A stretch of 64,000 nucleotides of DNA from Burkholderia contaminans (GCF_029633825.1 NZ_CP090641.1:2108001-2172000); one strand, 5' to 3'; numbered from the stretch's first letter, positions 18,266 to 28,006 are shown. The notes: generated by a model not told the origin, from the sequence alone. A program made the numbers and translations.

Positions 18266-18307
18266 AAAAACCGACTCGCGGCACGAAGCCGGCGAGTCGG
18301 TTTTTTT
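18266..18307. terminator. Bidirectional rho-independent terminator
   Basis: The stem is CCGACTCGC (18271-18279) with GCGAGTCGG (18292-18300), followed on the plus strand by seven T and preceded by five A, which gives a T run on the minus strand. It separates the convergent SDR and amino-acid permease genes and should serve both. Confidence 0.9.
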
Positions 18308-18326
18308 CAGCCTGCTTCGAAACGCG

Positions 18327-19859
18327 TCAGACAGTCGGATCGACGTTCGCCTCGAGTTCGCGGATGCGGTCGAGATTACGCGTGTCCTTCAGCACCGGCG
18401 GCCCCGCGAACGTGTTGCGCACGCCGAAGCCATACCAGATCACCATCAGCACCGCGACGAAACCGACGAGCACGTACAGCACCTTCTCGTTCGGCGGCTG
18501 GATGCCGACGTACGCGAGCACGCAGGCGCCGACCAGCGCGAGCAGCGCACACGGCTTCGACCAGATCCCCAGTTGAAACGGGCCCTTGTCGGTCCACGAG
18601 CGGCCTTCGGCCAGCATCCCGGAGCCGATCGGCATCGCATACGAGATGAACAGGAACACCGCGCTGCCGGCGCTCAGAACCGAGAACGCATCGCCGTACA
18701 GCGTGACGACGATCGCGAGCACCGCACATGTCCAGATCGCGGGGCCGGGCGTCCGGTGCGTCGGGTTCACGCTGCGCAGCAGCTTCGACGCCGGCAGCCC
18801 GCCGTCGCGTGCAAAGGCGTACACCATCCGCGACGTCGACATGATCGCGGCGAGCCCGCATACGTAGTTGATGAAGAACATCGCGAGTTCGAGCGTGACG
18901 CGCAGCGTCTTCGGAATCGGCGCGAGAATCGCTTCGAAAAATCCGGTGCCCTGCTTCATGCTGGCGGTCAGGTCGGGCATCACCAGCACGAACGCGCACA
19001 CCATCACGTAGCCGAACACCGCGGACCAGAACACCGACCCGATGATGCCGCGCGGCACGTTTTTGGCCGCGTCGTGCGTCTCTTCCGACGTGTGCGCGGA
19101 AGCATCGAAGCCGGTGATCGTGTAGGTCACGAGCAGCAGGCCGGACAGGAACGCGAGCGGCGTGGCCTGCTTCGGCCACGCGCCGCCGTCGACGCCGGTG
19201 AAATTGGTGAACGTCACCAGCCGATGCGCATCGAACGCGACCGGCGAGTAGACGAGCAGCGACACCACGAGCGCGATCGTCACCACGAAGATGAGATAGC
19301 CCGACAGGTCGGTGATCCTGCTCGCGATCCGGATGCCGCGCGCATTCAGGATTGCCTGCGAGATCGTGATGAACGCGATGAACGCCGTCTGGTGCCACCA
19401 GGTCAGGCTGTCCGGGCTGACGCCGAACATCGGCGCGATCAGCGTCTTGAAGAACGGATCGTAGGTGCCGAAATTGATCGCGGCGATCACGAAGATCAGG
19501 CCGAGCAGGTTGAGCCATGCCGTCATCCACCCCCATTTCTTCCCGCCGAGGATCGCGCCCCAGTGATAGAGGCCGCCGGCCGTCGGAAACGCGGACGCGA
19601 TTTGCGACATCGACACCGCGACGATCAGCGCGAACAGCGAGCCCAACGGCCAGCCGAGGCCGATCGAGGCGCCGCCGGTGGCGGAAAACGCGAGCTGGAA
19701 CGCGGTGATGCCGCCCGACAGGATGCAGATCACGGAAAACGACACCGCGAAGTTCGAGAAACCGCTCATACGTCTCGACAGTTCCTGCGCATAGCCCATC
19801 TTGTGCAGCAGGCTTACGTCACTGTCGGTGCCTGAATCAGGCTGGAGTTTTGCATCCAT
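18327..19859 (-). CDS. APC-family amino acid/amine permease
   Basis: A 510-residue, 12-helix permease of the GABA/choline-type APC subgroup. The N-terminal signature is QELSRRMSGFSNFAVSFSVI, and helix 1 has ILSGGITAF. Later come TGFDASAHTSEET, typical of fungal-like GABA permeases, and STSRMVYAFARDGGLP. It moves an amino acid or amine in with protons. The ATG at 19859 has GGAG upstream on the minus strand; the longer open frame beyond it is not coding. It is monocistronic, ending at the shared terminator. Confidence 0.9.
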   Translation of the reverse strand: MDAKLQPDSGTDSDVSLLHKMGYAQELSRRMSGFSNFAVSFSVICILSGGITAFQLAFSATGGASIGLGWPLGSLFALIVAVSMSQIASAFPTAGGLYHWGAILGGKKWGWMTAWLNLLGLIFVIAAINFGTYDPFFKTLIAPMFGVSPDSLTWWHQTAFIAFITISQAILNARGIRIASRITDLSGYLIFVVTIALVVSLLVYSPVAFDAHRLVTFTNFTGVDGGAWPKQATPLAFLSGLLLVTYTITGFDASAHTSEETHDAAKNVPRGIIGSVFWSAVFGYVMVCAFVLVMPDLTASMKQGTGFFEAILAPIPKTLRVTLELAMFFINYVCGLAAIMSTSRMVYAFARDGGLPASKLLRSVNPTHRTPGPAIWTCAVLAIVVTLYGDAFSVLSAGSAVFLFISYAMPIGSGMLAEGRSWTDKGPFQLGIWSKPCALLALVGACVLAYVGIQPPNEKVLYVLVGFVAVLMVIWYGFGVRNTFAGPPVLKDTRNLDRIRELEANVDPTV

Positions 19860-20215
19860 GGTCGCTCCGTCACGAATGTCCTGCGTGGCAGGACCGTCAT
19901 CGCCGCCCGGGCCAGGCAAGCCGGCCCGCTCCTGGGATTCGTCGGCGGCTCGCGATGCCGTGTCGAGCGGCCATCGCTTTCCAGTCCGATGCGAGAACGG
20001 TATGAAATCAAATCTCCCGGCTCTATCAGATTTCGGCAATCCAGTAAAAAACCGGACGGATGCACCGGAACAGGGCTCGTCGCACCGTTTCGTCGCCGGG
20101 AGGACAGGGCGCGTGACGAATGCGCGGCGGTGGCGACGGGTGGTCGCCGGATCGCCGAATCGCCGAATCGCCGCCAGGCAAGCCGCCCCGGACGCACGCG
20201 GGAACCGGGGACGGC

Positions 20216-21226
20216 CTACTCCGTTTGCGACATGTCGCGTCGCGATCCGAAGCGGGCGCGATAGTCGCGCGGCGATACACCCACCTGTTTCGCGAACGCG
20301 CGCTGCAGCGCGTCGACGCTGCCGAATCCCGACCGCTCGGCGATGCGTTCGAGCGGCCAGTCGGCCCGCTCCAGCAGCGCTTTCGCGCGCTCGACGCGTG
20401 CTGCCAGGACGAACTGCGCGGGCGATCGTCCGGTCTCCTTGAGGAAATTGCGCGCAAACGTGCGTTCGCTCATGTGCATCCGCGCGGCCAGTGCGGCGAC
20501 GCCGAGATCGCCGGCCGGATCGTCGGCGATCTCGGCGAGCAGGGTGCGCATGCGCGGCGTCGCGTTGGCCAGCGTGCCGAGCCCGACGCTGAACTGCGCC
20601 TGTCCGCCGGGACGGTGCATGAACAGCACGAGTTCGCGTGCGACCGCGAGCGCGGTCGGCGCACCGCAATCCGCCTCGACGAGTGCAAGACACAGATCGA
20701 TGCCGGCCGTCACGCCGGCCGACGTGTGGAACGGCGGATCGCTGACGTAGATCGCGTCCGGTTCGATCCGCGCGTCGGGACACAGCGCCTGCAGCATCGC
20801 GCACTGGTTCCAGTGCGTGGTCGCGCGCCTGCCGTCCAGCCATCCGCCGGCGGCCAGCACGAACGCGCCCGTGCAGATGCTCGCGATGCGCCGCGTGTCC
20901 GCGATCCGCGTGCGCAGCCACGGCAGCACGCCGGCTTCCGACGCGGCGTGGCGCAGCGCCGCTTCATCGCCGCCGGCGACGATGATCGTGTCGATCCGCT
21001 CCGGCAGTGCCGCGAGCGCGGCCGTGCCGGCGAGGCGCAGGCCCGCGTGCGTGACGATGTCGTCCCCGTGTTGCGACGCGAGCGTGAGCCGGTACGGCAT
21101 GGCGTGGCCGGGAAGGTGACGGTTCGCGACCGCGAACACTTCCATCGGGCCCGTGATGTCGAGCGACTGGACGCCTTCGAAGCCGACGACGACGATGTCG
21201 CGCGCCGGGCAGGTTGACTGGGACAT
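20216..21226 (-). CDS. GlxA-type transcriptional regulator (DJ-1/PfpI domain plus AraC HTH)
   Basis: A 336-residue fusion. Residues about 10-185 form a class-I amidotransferase-like DJ-1/PfpI domain with SICTGAFVLAAGG (nucleophile-elbow Cys) and ATTHWN. Residues 230-330 form an AraC DNA-binding domain with ARMHMSERTFARNF and IAERSGFGSVDALQRAF. It diverges from a second DJ-1/PfpI protein (88 bases between starts), a common arrangement in which the regulator controls the neighbour. Ligand unknown. Confidence 0.9.
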   Translation of the reverse strand: MSQSTCPARDIVVVGFEGVQSLDITGPMEVFAVANRHLPGHAMPYRLTLASQHGDDIVTHAGLRLAGTAALAALPERIDTIIVAGGDEAALRHAASEAGVLPWLRTRIADTRRIASICTGAFVLAAGGWLDGRRATTHWNQCAMLQALCPDARIEPDAIYVSDPPFHTSAGVTAGIDLCLALVEADCGAPTALAVARELVLFMHRPGGQAQFSVGLGTLANATPRMRTLLAEIADDPAGDLGVAALAARMHMSERTFARNFLKETGRSPAQFVLAARVERAKALLERADWPLERIAERSGFGSVDALQRAFAKQVGVSPRDYRARFGSRRDMSQTE

Positions 21227-21314
21227 GGCGGAAAGTGCGGTGGAGTTGTCCTTGTGACCGCGAGCATGATCCTTGTAATTTTCCGGACATGCAATCGACG
21301 GATGCGGGTGAACG

Positions 21315-22418
21315 ATGCGGGGATGGAAGACAGGCGGGGCAGTGCTGCTCGTGTGCGCGATGCTGGGCGCGTGTGCGGCGGGGTGGCATGTGCCTGCGGT
21401 GGCGGAGGATGCGCCGCCGGTCGCACAAGCGCTCATGATCGGCGCGCCGAAAGCGGGCCGCACGCGGCCGCTCGTGGCGATCGTCGCGGACAACGCCGGA
21501 ACGGAGACGACCGATTTCATCGTGCCGTACGCGATGCTGAAGGCGTCCGGGGCGGTCGATGTCGTCGCCGTATCGGCCGACGAAGGTGAGGTCGAACTGA
21601 TGCCCGCGCTGCGCATGCTGGCCGATACGACGTTCGACCGGTTCGATGCCGCGACCGCTGCGGGGGCCGACGTGGTCATCGTGCCCGCGCTGCACCGCGC
21701 GGACAGCCCGGCCGTACTGGCATGGTTGCGCAAGCAGGCCGCCGCCGGCGCGACGATGGTGGCGATCTGCGAGGGCGCGGAAGTGCTCGCGAATGCGGGC
21801 CTGTTGCGGCAGCGCACGGCGACGTCCCACTGGTATGCGCGCGACGGCCTGCGCCGGCGCTTTGCCGATACGACGTGGGTCGACGATCGCCGCTATGTGA
21901 TGGACGGCAACGTCATGACGACGACTGGCGTGTCGGCATCGATTCCCGCTTCGCTGGCGTTGGTGAATGCGCTGGCCGGGCCGGCAGCGGCGCGCGAGAC
22001 TGCGCGGCGCGTCGGCGTGCACGCGTGGAGCGACGTTCACGACGGTAGCCGGTTTGCGTTGACTGCGCGTGCGGTGGCGGTCGCGCTGACGAACCGCGTC
22101 GCGCTCTGGCGGCACGAGACGTTTGATCTTCCGGTAGAAACCGGGTTCGACGAGCTTGCGGTTGCGTTGACCGCCGACGCGTGGGCGCGGACCTGGCGCA
22201 GTGACGTCGTCGCGACGGCTGACGCGCGCGTGATCGAGTCGAAGTACGGGCTGCGGTTGCTGGCGCAGCCGGCGAACGTCCGGCACGCGCGCATGACGAT
22301 GTCGGCTGACCGGCGCGGCGAAGCGGTGCTGCCCGGTGTGCTCGACGACATCGCGGCACGCTATGGCGATACGACCTCGGGCTGGGTCGCGCTGCAACTG
22401 GAGTATCCGAAGCAGTAG
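21315..22418 (+). CDS. Exported DJ-1/PfpI-family protein
   Basis: A 367-residue protein with an N-terminal hydrophobic segment containing LGAC, possibly a lipobox. The DJ-1/PfpI domain (about 50-200) has VAICEGAEVLANAGLL with the conserved Cys, and ATSHWYARD. The remaining 165 residues have no domain I recognise, but match the length of exported GlxA-like proteins without HTH. It shares a promoter region with the GlxA-type regulator. The function may be detoxification or sensing; uncertain. Confidence 0.8.
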   Translation: MRGWKTGGAVLLVCAMLGACAAGWHVPAVAEDAPPVAQALMIGAPKAGRTRPLVAIVADNAGTETTDFIVPYAMLKASGAVDVVAVSADEGEVELMPALRMLADTTFDRFDAATAAGADVVIVPALHRADSPAVLAWLRKQAAAGATMVAICEGAEVLANAGLLRQRTATSHWYARDGLRRRFADTTWVDDRRYVMDGNVMTTTGVSASIPASLALVNALAGPAAARETARRVGVHAWSDVHDGSRFALTARAVAVALTNRVALWRHETFDLPVETGFDELAVALTADAWARTWRSDVVATADARVIESKYGLRLLAQPANVRHARMTMSADRRGEAVLPGVLDDIAARYGDTTSGWVALQLEYPKQ

Positions 22419-22497
22419 CCGTCGTGCGCGGCGTGCTGGTCGAGCCCGACCCATACCGTCCCAGGCGTTCGGCGCCGCTCGACAGGGGCGATGACGT

Positions 22498-23442
22498 CTA
22501 TACCGGGTCTTCGTCTTCCAGCGGGCGCTGCGGGCTGTCCTTCGGAACGGGCGGGCACGCCTTGCGGATGTCGATTGGCACCCACGCTTGATTCGGAATG
22601 CGTGCAGCGAAATGCGCCGACGAGGAACCCGGTGCGCGTGAGGGGACTTTCGTCGCGTTGTTCGGGGTAGTGACGACATAATCGCCAGAGAAAGGCGCGA
22701 TCTGCGTGACGAAGATCCCGCCTTTGGCGCGCGACGCATAGCCCGGCGGCGCGAAGCCCGGGCCGCCCGGACCGGTATGGCCGCTGTCGTCGGGGTCGAT
22801 GTACTCGACGACGAAGGTGCATTCCGACAGGTAGTCGAGGTCGGTCGACAGGCGTTCTTCCGCGCGATCGGTGTGATCGAACATGTAGAACAGATGAAGC
22901 GACAGACCAGGGTGATCCTGACCGAATTGCCTGAAGAGGCGTCCGCACGACAGGCAAGGCAGCCGCTCGGTCAACAGGATGAGATGCGCCGGGGTGCCGC
23001 TTGCAATATTGCACCGCTGGATCGCATGCGAAAGCGCATTCAGAAGTGGTACTTCCGAGCATTCGGGGCTGCCGCATGTCGGGTGATACCGGGCCGGTTC
23101 GAAGCAGTCGTCCGGCGTGCCATACACCGCTTTCATGTTCACTGCGTGATCGCCCTCCCGGCTTTTCAGGACGTATGCGTCGACACCCTTCGGCGGGAAA
23201 TAGTCGCCAGTGCCGCTCACGCCGACCCACTGGTCGCCCATCGCCCAAGTGGCGCCGACGCACCACAGCCGAAGCATCGCGAAGTTGCGGTTCAGATTCT
23301 TGGGCTCATGCATGAGATCGTTCGATGGCAGGTCAAGGTGCTTTCGCCACCCCACCTGCCGGATGGCCCGCATCTGCATGACCATGCCGGTGACCAACTC
23401 GCGGCCGATATCGCTTTCGATGAATGCAGCGCTGGAAGACAT
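22498..23442 (-). CDS. Putative cytidine-deaminase-superfamily protein, unknown function
   Basis: A 314-residue protein unlike any named family I know. Residues 120-190 look like a nucleoside-deaminase fold: C128-S-E130 followed by a helix (VPLLNALSHAI), a strand HLILLTER, then PCLSC (C163, C166), a helix RLFRQFGQ and a strand LSLHLFYMFD. This is the [HC]xE...PCxxC pattern that supplies zinc and the proton-shuttling Glu. Bacterial toxin deaminases use the same TER-PCxSC layout. N- and C-terminal regions (1-115, 220-314) are unassigned; there is no signal peptide. The ATG at 23442 has GAGAG upstream; an earlier in-frame start at 23553 is possible. No obvious immunity partner is adjacent. Confidence 0.6.
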   Translation of the reverse strand: MSSSAAFIESDIGRELVTGMVMQMRAIRQVGWRKHLDLPSNDLMHEPKNLNRNFAMLRLWCVGATWAMGDQWVGVSGTGDYFPPKGVDAYVLKSREGDHAVNMKAVYGTPDDCFEPARYHPTCGSPECSEVPLLNALSHAIQRCNIASGTPAHLILLTERLPCLSCGRLFRQFGQDHPGLSLHLFYMFDHTDRAEERLSTDLDYLSECTFVVEYIDPDDSGHTGPGGPGFAPPGYASRAKGGIFVTQIAPFSGDYVVTTPNNATKVPSRAPGSSSAHFAARIPNQAWVPIDIRKACPPVPKDSPQRPLEDEDPV

Positions 23443-23581
23443 GGGTTCTCTCGCGTGATGTTTTTTGAATGTGCTGGGCGCCACGTCCGGAGGTTGCAGC
23501 GGAAGGGCGGTGCCGCCGCTTGCATACTCGTCGAGATATCCCGGTTTCGTCAAATGCGGGGAGGGCTGCCGTGCGCCAACG

Positions 23582-24661
23582 CTACGGCGTGATCACCGTC
23601 ATCCTGAACGGCCCGCCATGCGCCGCTGCATGCGTAACGGCATCGTTCGCCTCATCGAGCGTGAACCGCGTCACGTCGAAAACCCCGAGGTCGAGCAGCC
23701 CGCCGCGGACGAGCCCCGCCATCAGCGTCACGGCTTCGGTCGGGTACATCCACTTGCCGCGCAGCGTGATGTCGTTGCGCATGATCCACGGGTACGGCAA
23801 CTCGAGCCCCGCGCCGCCGAGCATGCCGACGCCGCCCATCAGCACCACGCGCCCGTAGGGCCGCACCGCCATCACGGCGGCGCGCACCGTCGTCGCCGGC
23901 ACCGACGGCGGCATCAGGTCGATCACGCAGTCGATCGGCCCCGGCGCCGCCTTTTGCATGATGGCGCGATCCGTCGCTTCGTCGCCGGTCAGCTCGACGG
24001 GGCGTACACGTTCGCCGAAGCGGCGCGCGAGATCGGCGAGCACACCTGCATTGCGGCCGGGCGCGACCACGCACTGCGCGCCCATCGCCAGCGCCACTGC
24101 GACGCATGCGCTGCCGAAGTGGCCGGTCGCACCGCTCACGAGCACGATCTCGCCCGCGCGCAGATCGGACGCGAGCAGCCCGCCGTATGGCACGAGCAGC
24201 GTATTGAGCGCGCACCAGCGCGCGGCGTCGGCCGGTGCGATATCGCCGATGCGCACCGCGTTCTCGGTCGGCACGCGCACCCGTTCGGCAAACGGCCCAT
24301 CGTGGAAATGGCGCTGCAACTGCTGGCCGCCTTCGCCGCGTGCGCTCCAGCCCTGCAGCACGATGTCGGGCATCCGTGCATCGTCGCGCGAGCGCACGGT
24401 CGGATCGCAGAACACCCAGTCGCCCGGCCGCAACTGTGTCGCATCGGGGCCGCTTTGCCGGACCCGGCCGATTGCGCCGCAGCCGGGCACGATCGGCAGC
24501 GCGATCGGATAGCGGCGCTCGCCGCTGAAGACTTCATGCGCATAGGGCAGCACCGGCGTGGCGACCACATCCACGATGACCTCGCCGGTGCCGAGCACCG
24601 GGTCCGGCATTGTTTCGATCGCGAGCGGCATGCCGAGCGACTTCAGAATCGCAGCTTTCAT
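23582..24661 (-). CDS. Zinc-type alcohol dehydrogenase / quinone reductase-like protein (MDR family)
   Basis: A 359-residue medium-chain dehydrogenase. The N-terminal GroES-like domain has PIVPGCGAIGRV and RPGDWVFCDP. The Rossmann domain has VLVSGATGHFGSACVAVALAMGA. The catalytic-zinc cysteine and His of classical ADH are not in their usual places, so this is more like the zinc-free quinone reductase branch. It is divergent from the HTH gene at 24773 (111 bases between starts), which probably represses it. Confidence 0.83.
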   Translation of the reverse strand: MKAAILKSLGMPLAIETMPDPVLGTGEVIVDVVATPVLPYAHEVFSGERRYPIALPIVPGCGAIGRVRQSGPDATQLRPGDWVFCDPTVRSRDDARMPDIVLQGWSARGEGGQQLQRHFHDGPFAERVRVPTENAVRIGDIAPADAARWCALNTLLVPYGGLLASDLRAGEIVLVSGATGHFGSACVAVALAMGAQCVVAPGRNAGVLADLARRFGERVRPVELTGDEATDRAIMQKAAPGPIDCVIDLMPPSVPATTVRAAVMAVRPYGRVVLMGGVGMLGGAGLELPYPWIMRNDITLRGKWMYPTEAVTLMAGLVRGGLLDLGVFDVTRFTLDEANDAVTHAAAHGGPFRMTVITP

Positions 24662-24772
24662 GAGGCTTCCTGACGGGTGGGGGGCGGGCCGATTCTGGCA
24701 GGCTTAGAATTCGCAACAAGGCCCGGCACGAACCCAGGATTGCCCGATACCACCCTGCACGGAGCACACCCG

Positions 24773-25564
24773 ATGACCGTCACCCCGCGAACCCCGTTCG
24801 GCGATTTCCTCCGCTCGCGGCGCAAGAAGCTGCGCCCGGACGCCGTCGGCCTGCACGACGGCCCGCGCCGGCGCACGCCCGGCCTGCGGCGCGAGGAAGT
24901 CGCAGAACTGGCCGGCATCGGCGTCGACTGGTACGTACGGCTCGAACAGGGGCGCGACGTCAGCCCGTCGGAGGCGACGCTCGATGCGCTGGCGCGCGCG
25001 TTGCGGCTGGACAAGGCCGAGGCCGCCCACCTGCGCGCCCTCGCGCGGCGCGACGCATCACGGGCATTCGTGCCGGAGCGGGTGCCGCCGTCCATCGCGC
25101 GGCTCGTGGTGAACCTGAACCAGCCCGCCTACGTGACCGGGCGGCGCTGGGACATCCTCGTGTGGAATGCCGCGGCGGCCGACCTGCTCGGCTTCGACCG
25201 GCTCGCGCAAGCCGACCGCAACATCCTCGTCTACATGTTCGTCGAGCCGCACGCCCGTGAGCTCTTCGCCGCGAGCTGGTCCGACGAGGCGCGCCGGATG
25301 ATCGCGTTGTTTCGCGCGAGCCACGATCTCCATGCGAGCGATCCGGCGTTCATCGCGCTGGTGGCGCGCTTGCGCACGAGCAGCAGCGAGTTCGCGCAAT
25401 GGTGGGATGCGCATGACGTGCGCAGCGGCGTGTCGGGGCAGAAGGTGTTCGCGCATGCGCGACAGGGCGTGCAGCGCTACGAATACGCGACGTTCCAGGC
25501 GAACGACGATCCCGCGCTGAAGCTGGCGATCTATACGCCGGTCAGCGGGGATGATGGGGAATGA
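24773..25564 (+). CDS. XRE-family transcriptional regulator with MmyB-like ligand domain
   Basis: A 263-residue regulator. The N-terminal HTH (about 8-85) has RRKKLRPDAVGL, RTPGLRREEVAELAGIG and YVRLEQGRDVSPS, the signature of this family. Residues 100-260 form the MmyB-like PAS-type domain, with YVTGRRWDILVWNAAA and SFxxFAQWW-like SSEFAQWWDAHDV. The ATG has GGAGCA upstream. The gene is divergent from the MDR dehydrogenase, a recurring regulator/enzyme pair. Confidence 0.9.
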   Translation: MTVTPRTPFGDFLRSRRKKLRPDAVGLHDGPRRRTPGLRREEVAELAGIGVDWYVRLEQGRDVSPSEATLDALARALRLDKAEAAHLRALARRDASRAFVPERVPPSIARLVVNLNQPAYVTGRRWDILVWNAAAADLLGFDRLAQADRNILVYMFVEPHARELFAASWSDEARRMIALFRASHDLHASDPAFIALVARLRTSSSEFAQWWDAHDVRSGVSGQKVFAHARQGVQRYEYATFQANDDPALKLAIYTPVSGDDGE

Positions 25565-25664
25565 AGTAGCTTCAATTGCCGCCGCCATCCGGCCACGCTT
25601 CGAAGTGTCGGCCTTGTGCGTGAATGCCGGTGGCGGGGCGTAATGGGACGATGTTCCTGATCGA

Positions 25665-27161
25665 TCAGACAGAGGCCGGGGCTTCGGCTGTCCGCCGAGC
25701 GGACAGCCGGCTCCACAGCAAGCCGGAGCGGCTGCCGCTGCGGCAATACGCGAGCACCGGCTTCTGCAGCGTGTCGATCAGCTCACCGAATGCGTCGATC
25801 TCCGCATCGCCGATGCCGTCGCGCTCGACCGGCAGGTAGCGCGCTTCGAGGCCCAGTTCGCGGGCCGCCGCGGCGATTTCGTCGAATGCCGGATGTGCGT
25901 CGCCTTCGCCGTCGGGACGGTTGCAGATGACCGAGCGGAAGCCGGCATTGCGGATCGCCTTCAGGTCGGCCGGCGTGATCTGCCGCGACGCGGAGAAGCC
26001 GTTCGCCGCCGTCGCGCGACATTGTTCGATCGCGTGGCGGAAACAGGCGATCGCGAAGTCGACGTCCTGCTCCGTCGTGAAGCGGCCGAAGCTCACGCGC
26101 ACGGTGCGGCCCGCCGTTTCGGCGTCGAGGCCGATCGCGGTCAGCACGTGGGACGGTGCGCCGCTGGTCGAGTTGCATGCGGACGTCGACGACACGGCGA
26201 GCGCTTCGCCGAGCATGAACGGGAAGAAGCCCGGCGTGTTCACCGTCAGGCTCAGCGTGTGCGGGATCCGGCGTGCCGTGGCCGCGTTCTGCGTGACGTC
26301 GCCAAGTGCGACCAGCGCGTCCGTCAGGCGGGCGCCGAGCGCCGCGATCCGTGCGGCTTCGCCGTCGAGCTTGTCGGCGGCCAGTTCGCATGCAACGCCC
26401 ATGCCGACGATCTGGTGCGTCGCGAGCGTGCCCGAACGCAAGCCGCGCTCATGCCCGCCGCCATGAATCTGAGCGGCGATCCGGTGCGCGATGTCGCGGC
26501 GGACGAACAGCGCGCCGATGCCCTTCGGGCCGTACACCTTGTGCGCGGACATCGACAGCATGTCGATGCCGAGCGCGCGCACGTCGATCGGCGTCTTGCC
26601 GAGCGCCTGTGCGGCGTCGACATGGAGCAGCGCGCCCGCGTCGTGCACGATGCGCGAGATTGCGCCAATATCGGTCAGCGTGCCGAGCTCGTTGTTCACG
26701 AGCATCAGCGACACGAGGCCCGTATCGGGGCCGATCGCGGCCGCGACCGAGTCGGCGGTGATTTCGCCGTCTCGGGTGGGCGCCAGGAACGTGACCGACG
26801 CGCCGTGCTTCGCCAGGTTCGCCATCGTGTCGAGAATGGCCTTGTGCTCGATGCGGCTCGTGATCAGGTGGCGCTTGCCGGTCGCGTTTTCCGCATAGCC
26901 CTTCAGCGCGAGGTTGTTCGATTCGGTGGCGCCCGACGTCCAGACGATCTCGTCGGCGTCCGCGCCGATCAGCGCGGCGACTTGCGCGCGGGCCTGCTCG
27001 ACCTTGTCTTTCGCGAGCCGGCCGGCGGCGTGCGAGCTCGATGCCGGGTTGCCGAAGATGCCGTCGAAGCCGAGGCAGGCCGTCATCGCTTCGATCACGC
27101 GCGGATCGGCGGGCGTCGTGGCGGCGTAGTCGAGGTAGTGCAGCGGGGTGGTGTCGCTCAT
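25665..27161 (-). CDS. Cysteine desulfurase fused to a TIGR01244/DUF442-like phosphatase domain
   Basis: A 498-residue fusion. Residues 1-375 are a class-V aminotransferase of the NifS/IscS type: the PLP Lys is in MSAHKVYGPKG and the reactive Cys loop is SSTSACNSTSG. Residues about 385-490 match the beta-lactamase-hydrolase-like (TIGR01244) phosphatase fold: FRSVICNRPDGE, then the active-site loop AYCRSGSRSG (Cys-x5-Arg). This could link sulfur mobilisation to sulfurtransferase/phosphatase chemistry. It is monocistronic, with a short AT-rich region upstream. Confidence 0.88.
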   Translation of the reverse strand: MSDTTPLHYLDYAATTPADPRVIEAMTACLGFDGIFGNPASSSHAAGRLAKDKVEQARAQVAALIGADADEIVWTSGATESNNLALKGYAENATGKRHLITSRIEHKAILDTMANLAKHGASVTFLAPTRDGEITADSVAAAIGPDTGLVSLMLVNNELGTLTDIGAISRIVHDAGALLHVDAAQALGKTPIDVRALGIDMLSMSAHKVYGPKGIGALFVRRDIAHRIAAQIHGGGHERGLRSGTLATHQIVGMGVACELAADKLDGEAARIAALGARLTDALVALGDVTQNAATARRIPHTLSLTVNTPGFFPFMLGEALAVSSTSACNSTSGAPSHVLTAIGLDAETAGRTVRVSFGRFTTEQDVDFAIACFRHAIEQCRATAANGFSASRQITPADLKAIRNAGFRSVICNRPDGEGDAHPAFDEIAAAARELGLEARYLPVERDGIGDAEIDAFGELIDTLQKPVLAYCRSGSRSGLLWSRLSARRTAEAPASV

Positions 27162-27360
27162 GTCCTTCTCATGCTCGTTTCTTTCGGAATGGAAGAAATG
27201 ATACGGGGGACAGAAGGGAAAAAGGATCCAAAGTTGGCTGGTGATTCAGCTTGATATGGAATAACGTTTTATAGGAATGTGGATTGGGGGAATTTATTTT
27301 TCCTGTGGCGAGCGGGTGCGATGCACGTGTCCGCAGCCCATTTTGCGAGGGATGATCGAC

Positions 27361-27975
27361 ATGCAGTATGAACTGACAACGCTGTCGTGTTTGCTGCTGG
27401 AGCAGGATGCCGTTTCCGCCGGTGCGCATCGGTGGGTATCGGATCCGGGGGCCGCGGGGCGCCTCCTCGGCGCGTGGCGTTCGGAAATCGGCGAGTTGGG
27501 GCAGATCGTCGTGTTGCGAGGCTTCGACGATGCCGACGAACTGCGGCATGAGCGCCGTCGTGCGTTGATGAGCGGCGGGCCGTTCAATATCGACGGTGAC
27601 CATGTGGGTCTCAGCATGGAAACCTACGAACTCTTTCCGTTCCTGCCCGAGATCGAGCCGTCGAAACTCGGCAGGTTCTACGAACTTCGCCGCTACTGGC
27701 TCAAACCGGCCGGGATCGCGCCGACGATCGCCGCGTGGGAGCAGGCCGTCGGCCCGGCCGAAGCCTATACGTCGCATCTCGTCGCGAACCTGTACGCGAT
27801 CGATGGGCCGCCTCGCATCGCCCATATCTGGGGATTCTCGAGCCTGGAGGAGCGCATGGCATTGCGCGCGCGCCACTATGCGGAAGGGCTTTGGCCACCC
27901 AAGGGCGGACCGCAACAGATCGAGCGGGCCACGTCGACGATTTGCCTGCCGGAGGCGTGGTCGCCGCTGTGCTGA
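27361..27975 (+). CDS. NIPSNAP-family protein
   Basis: A 204-residue protein with two ferredoxin-like NIPSNAP halves: YELTTLSCLLLEQD followed by LGQIVVLRGFDDADE, and FYELRRYWLKPAGIAPT followed by RIAHIWGFSSLEERMALR. The family has no settled function. The ATG at 27361 fits the GAGGG site about 10 bases upstream better than the ATG at 27352. It stands alone and is divergent from the cysteine desulfurase. Confidence 0.8.
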   Translation: MQYELTTLSCLLLEQDAVSAGAHRWVSDPGAAGRLLGAWRSEIGELGQIVVLRGFDDADELRHERRRALMSGGPFNIDGDHVGLSMETYELFPFLPEIEPSKLGRFYELRRYWLKPAGIAPTIAAWEQAVGPAEAYTSHLVANLYAIDGPPRIAHIWGFSSLEERMALRARHYAEGLWPPKGGPQQIERATSTICLPEAWSPLC

Positions 27976-28006
27976 ACTTTCAATGAATTGCCGATGAGGC
28001 CGCCCC

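Noticed and set aside
19860..20921. N-terminal extension of the amino-acid permease frame
   Set aside because: The upstream part lacks similarity, overlaps the GlxA gene, and a good ATG with ribosome site is at 19859.
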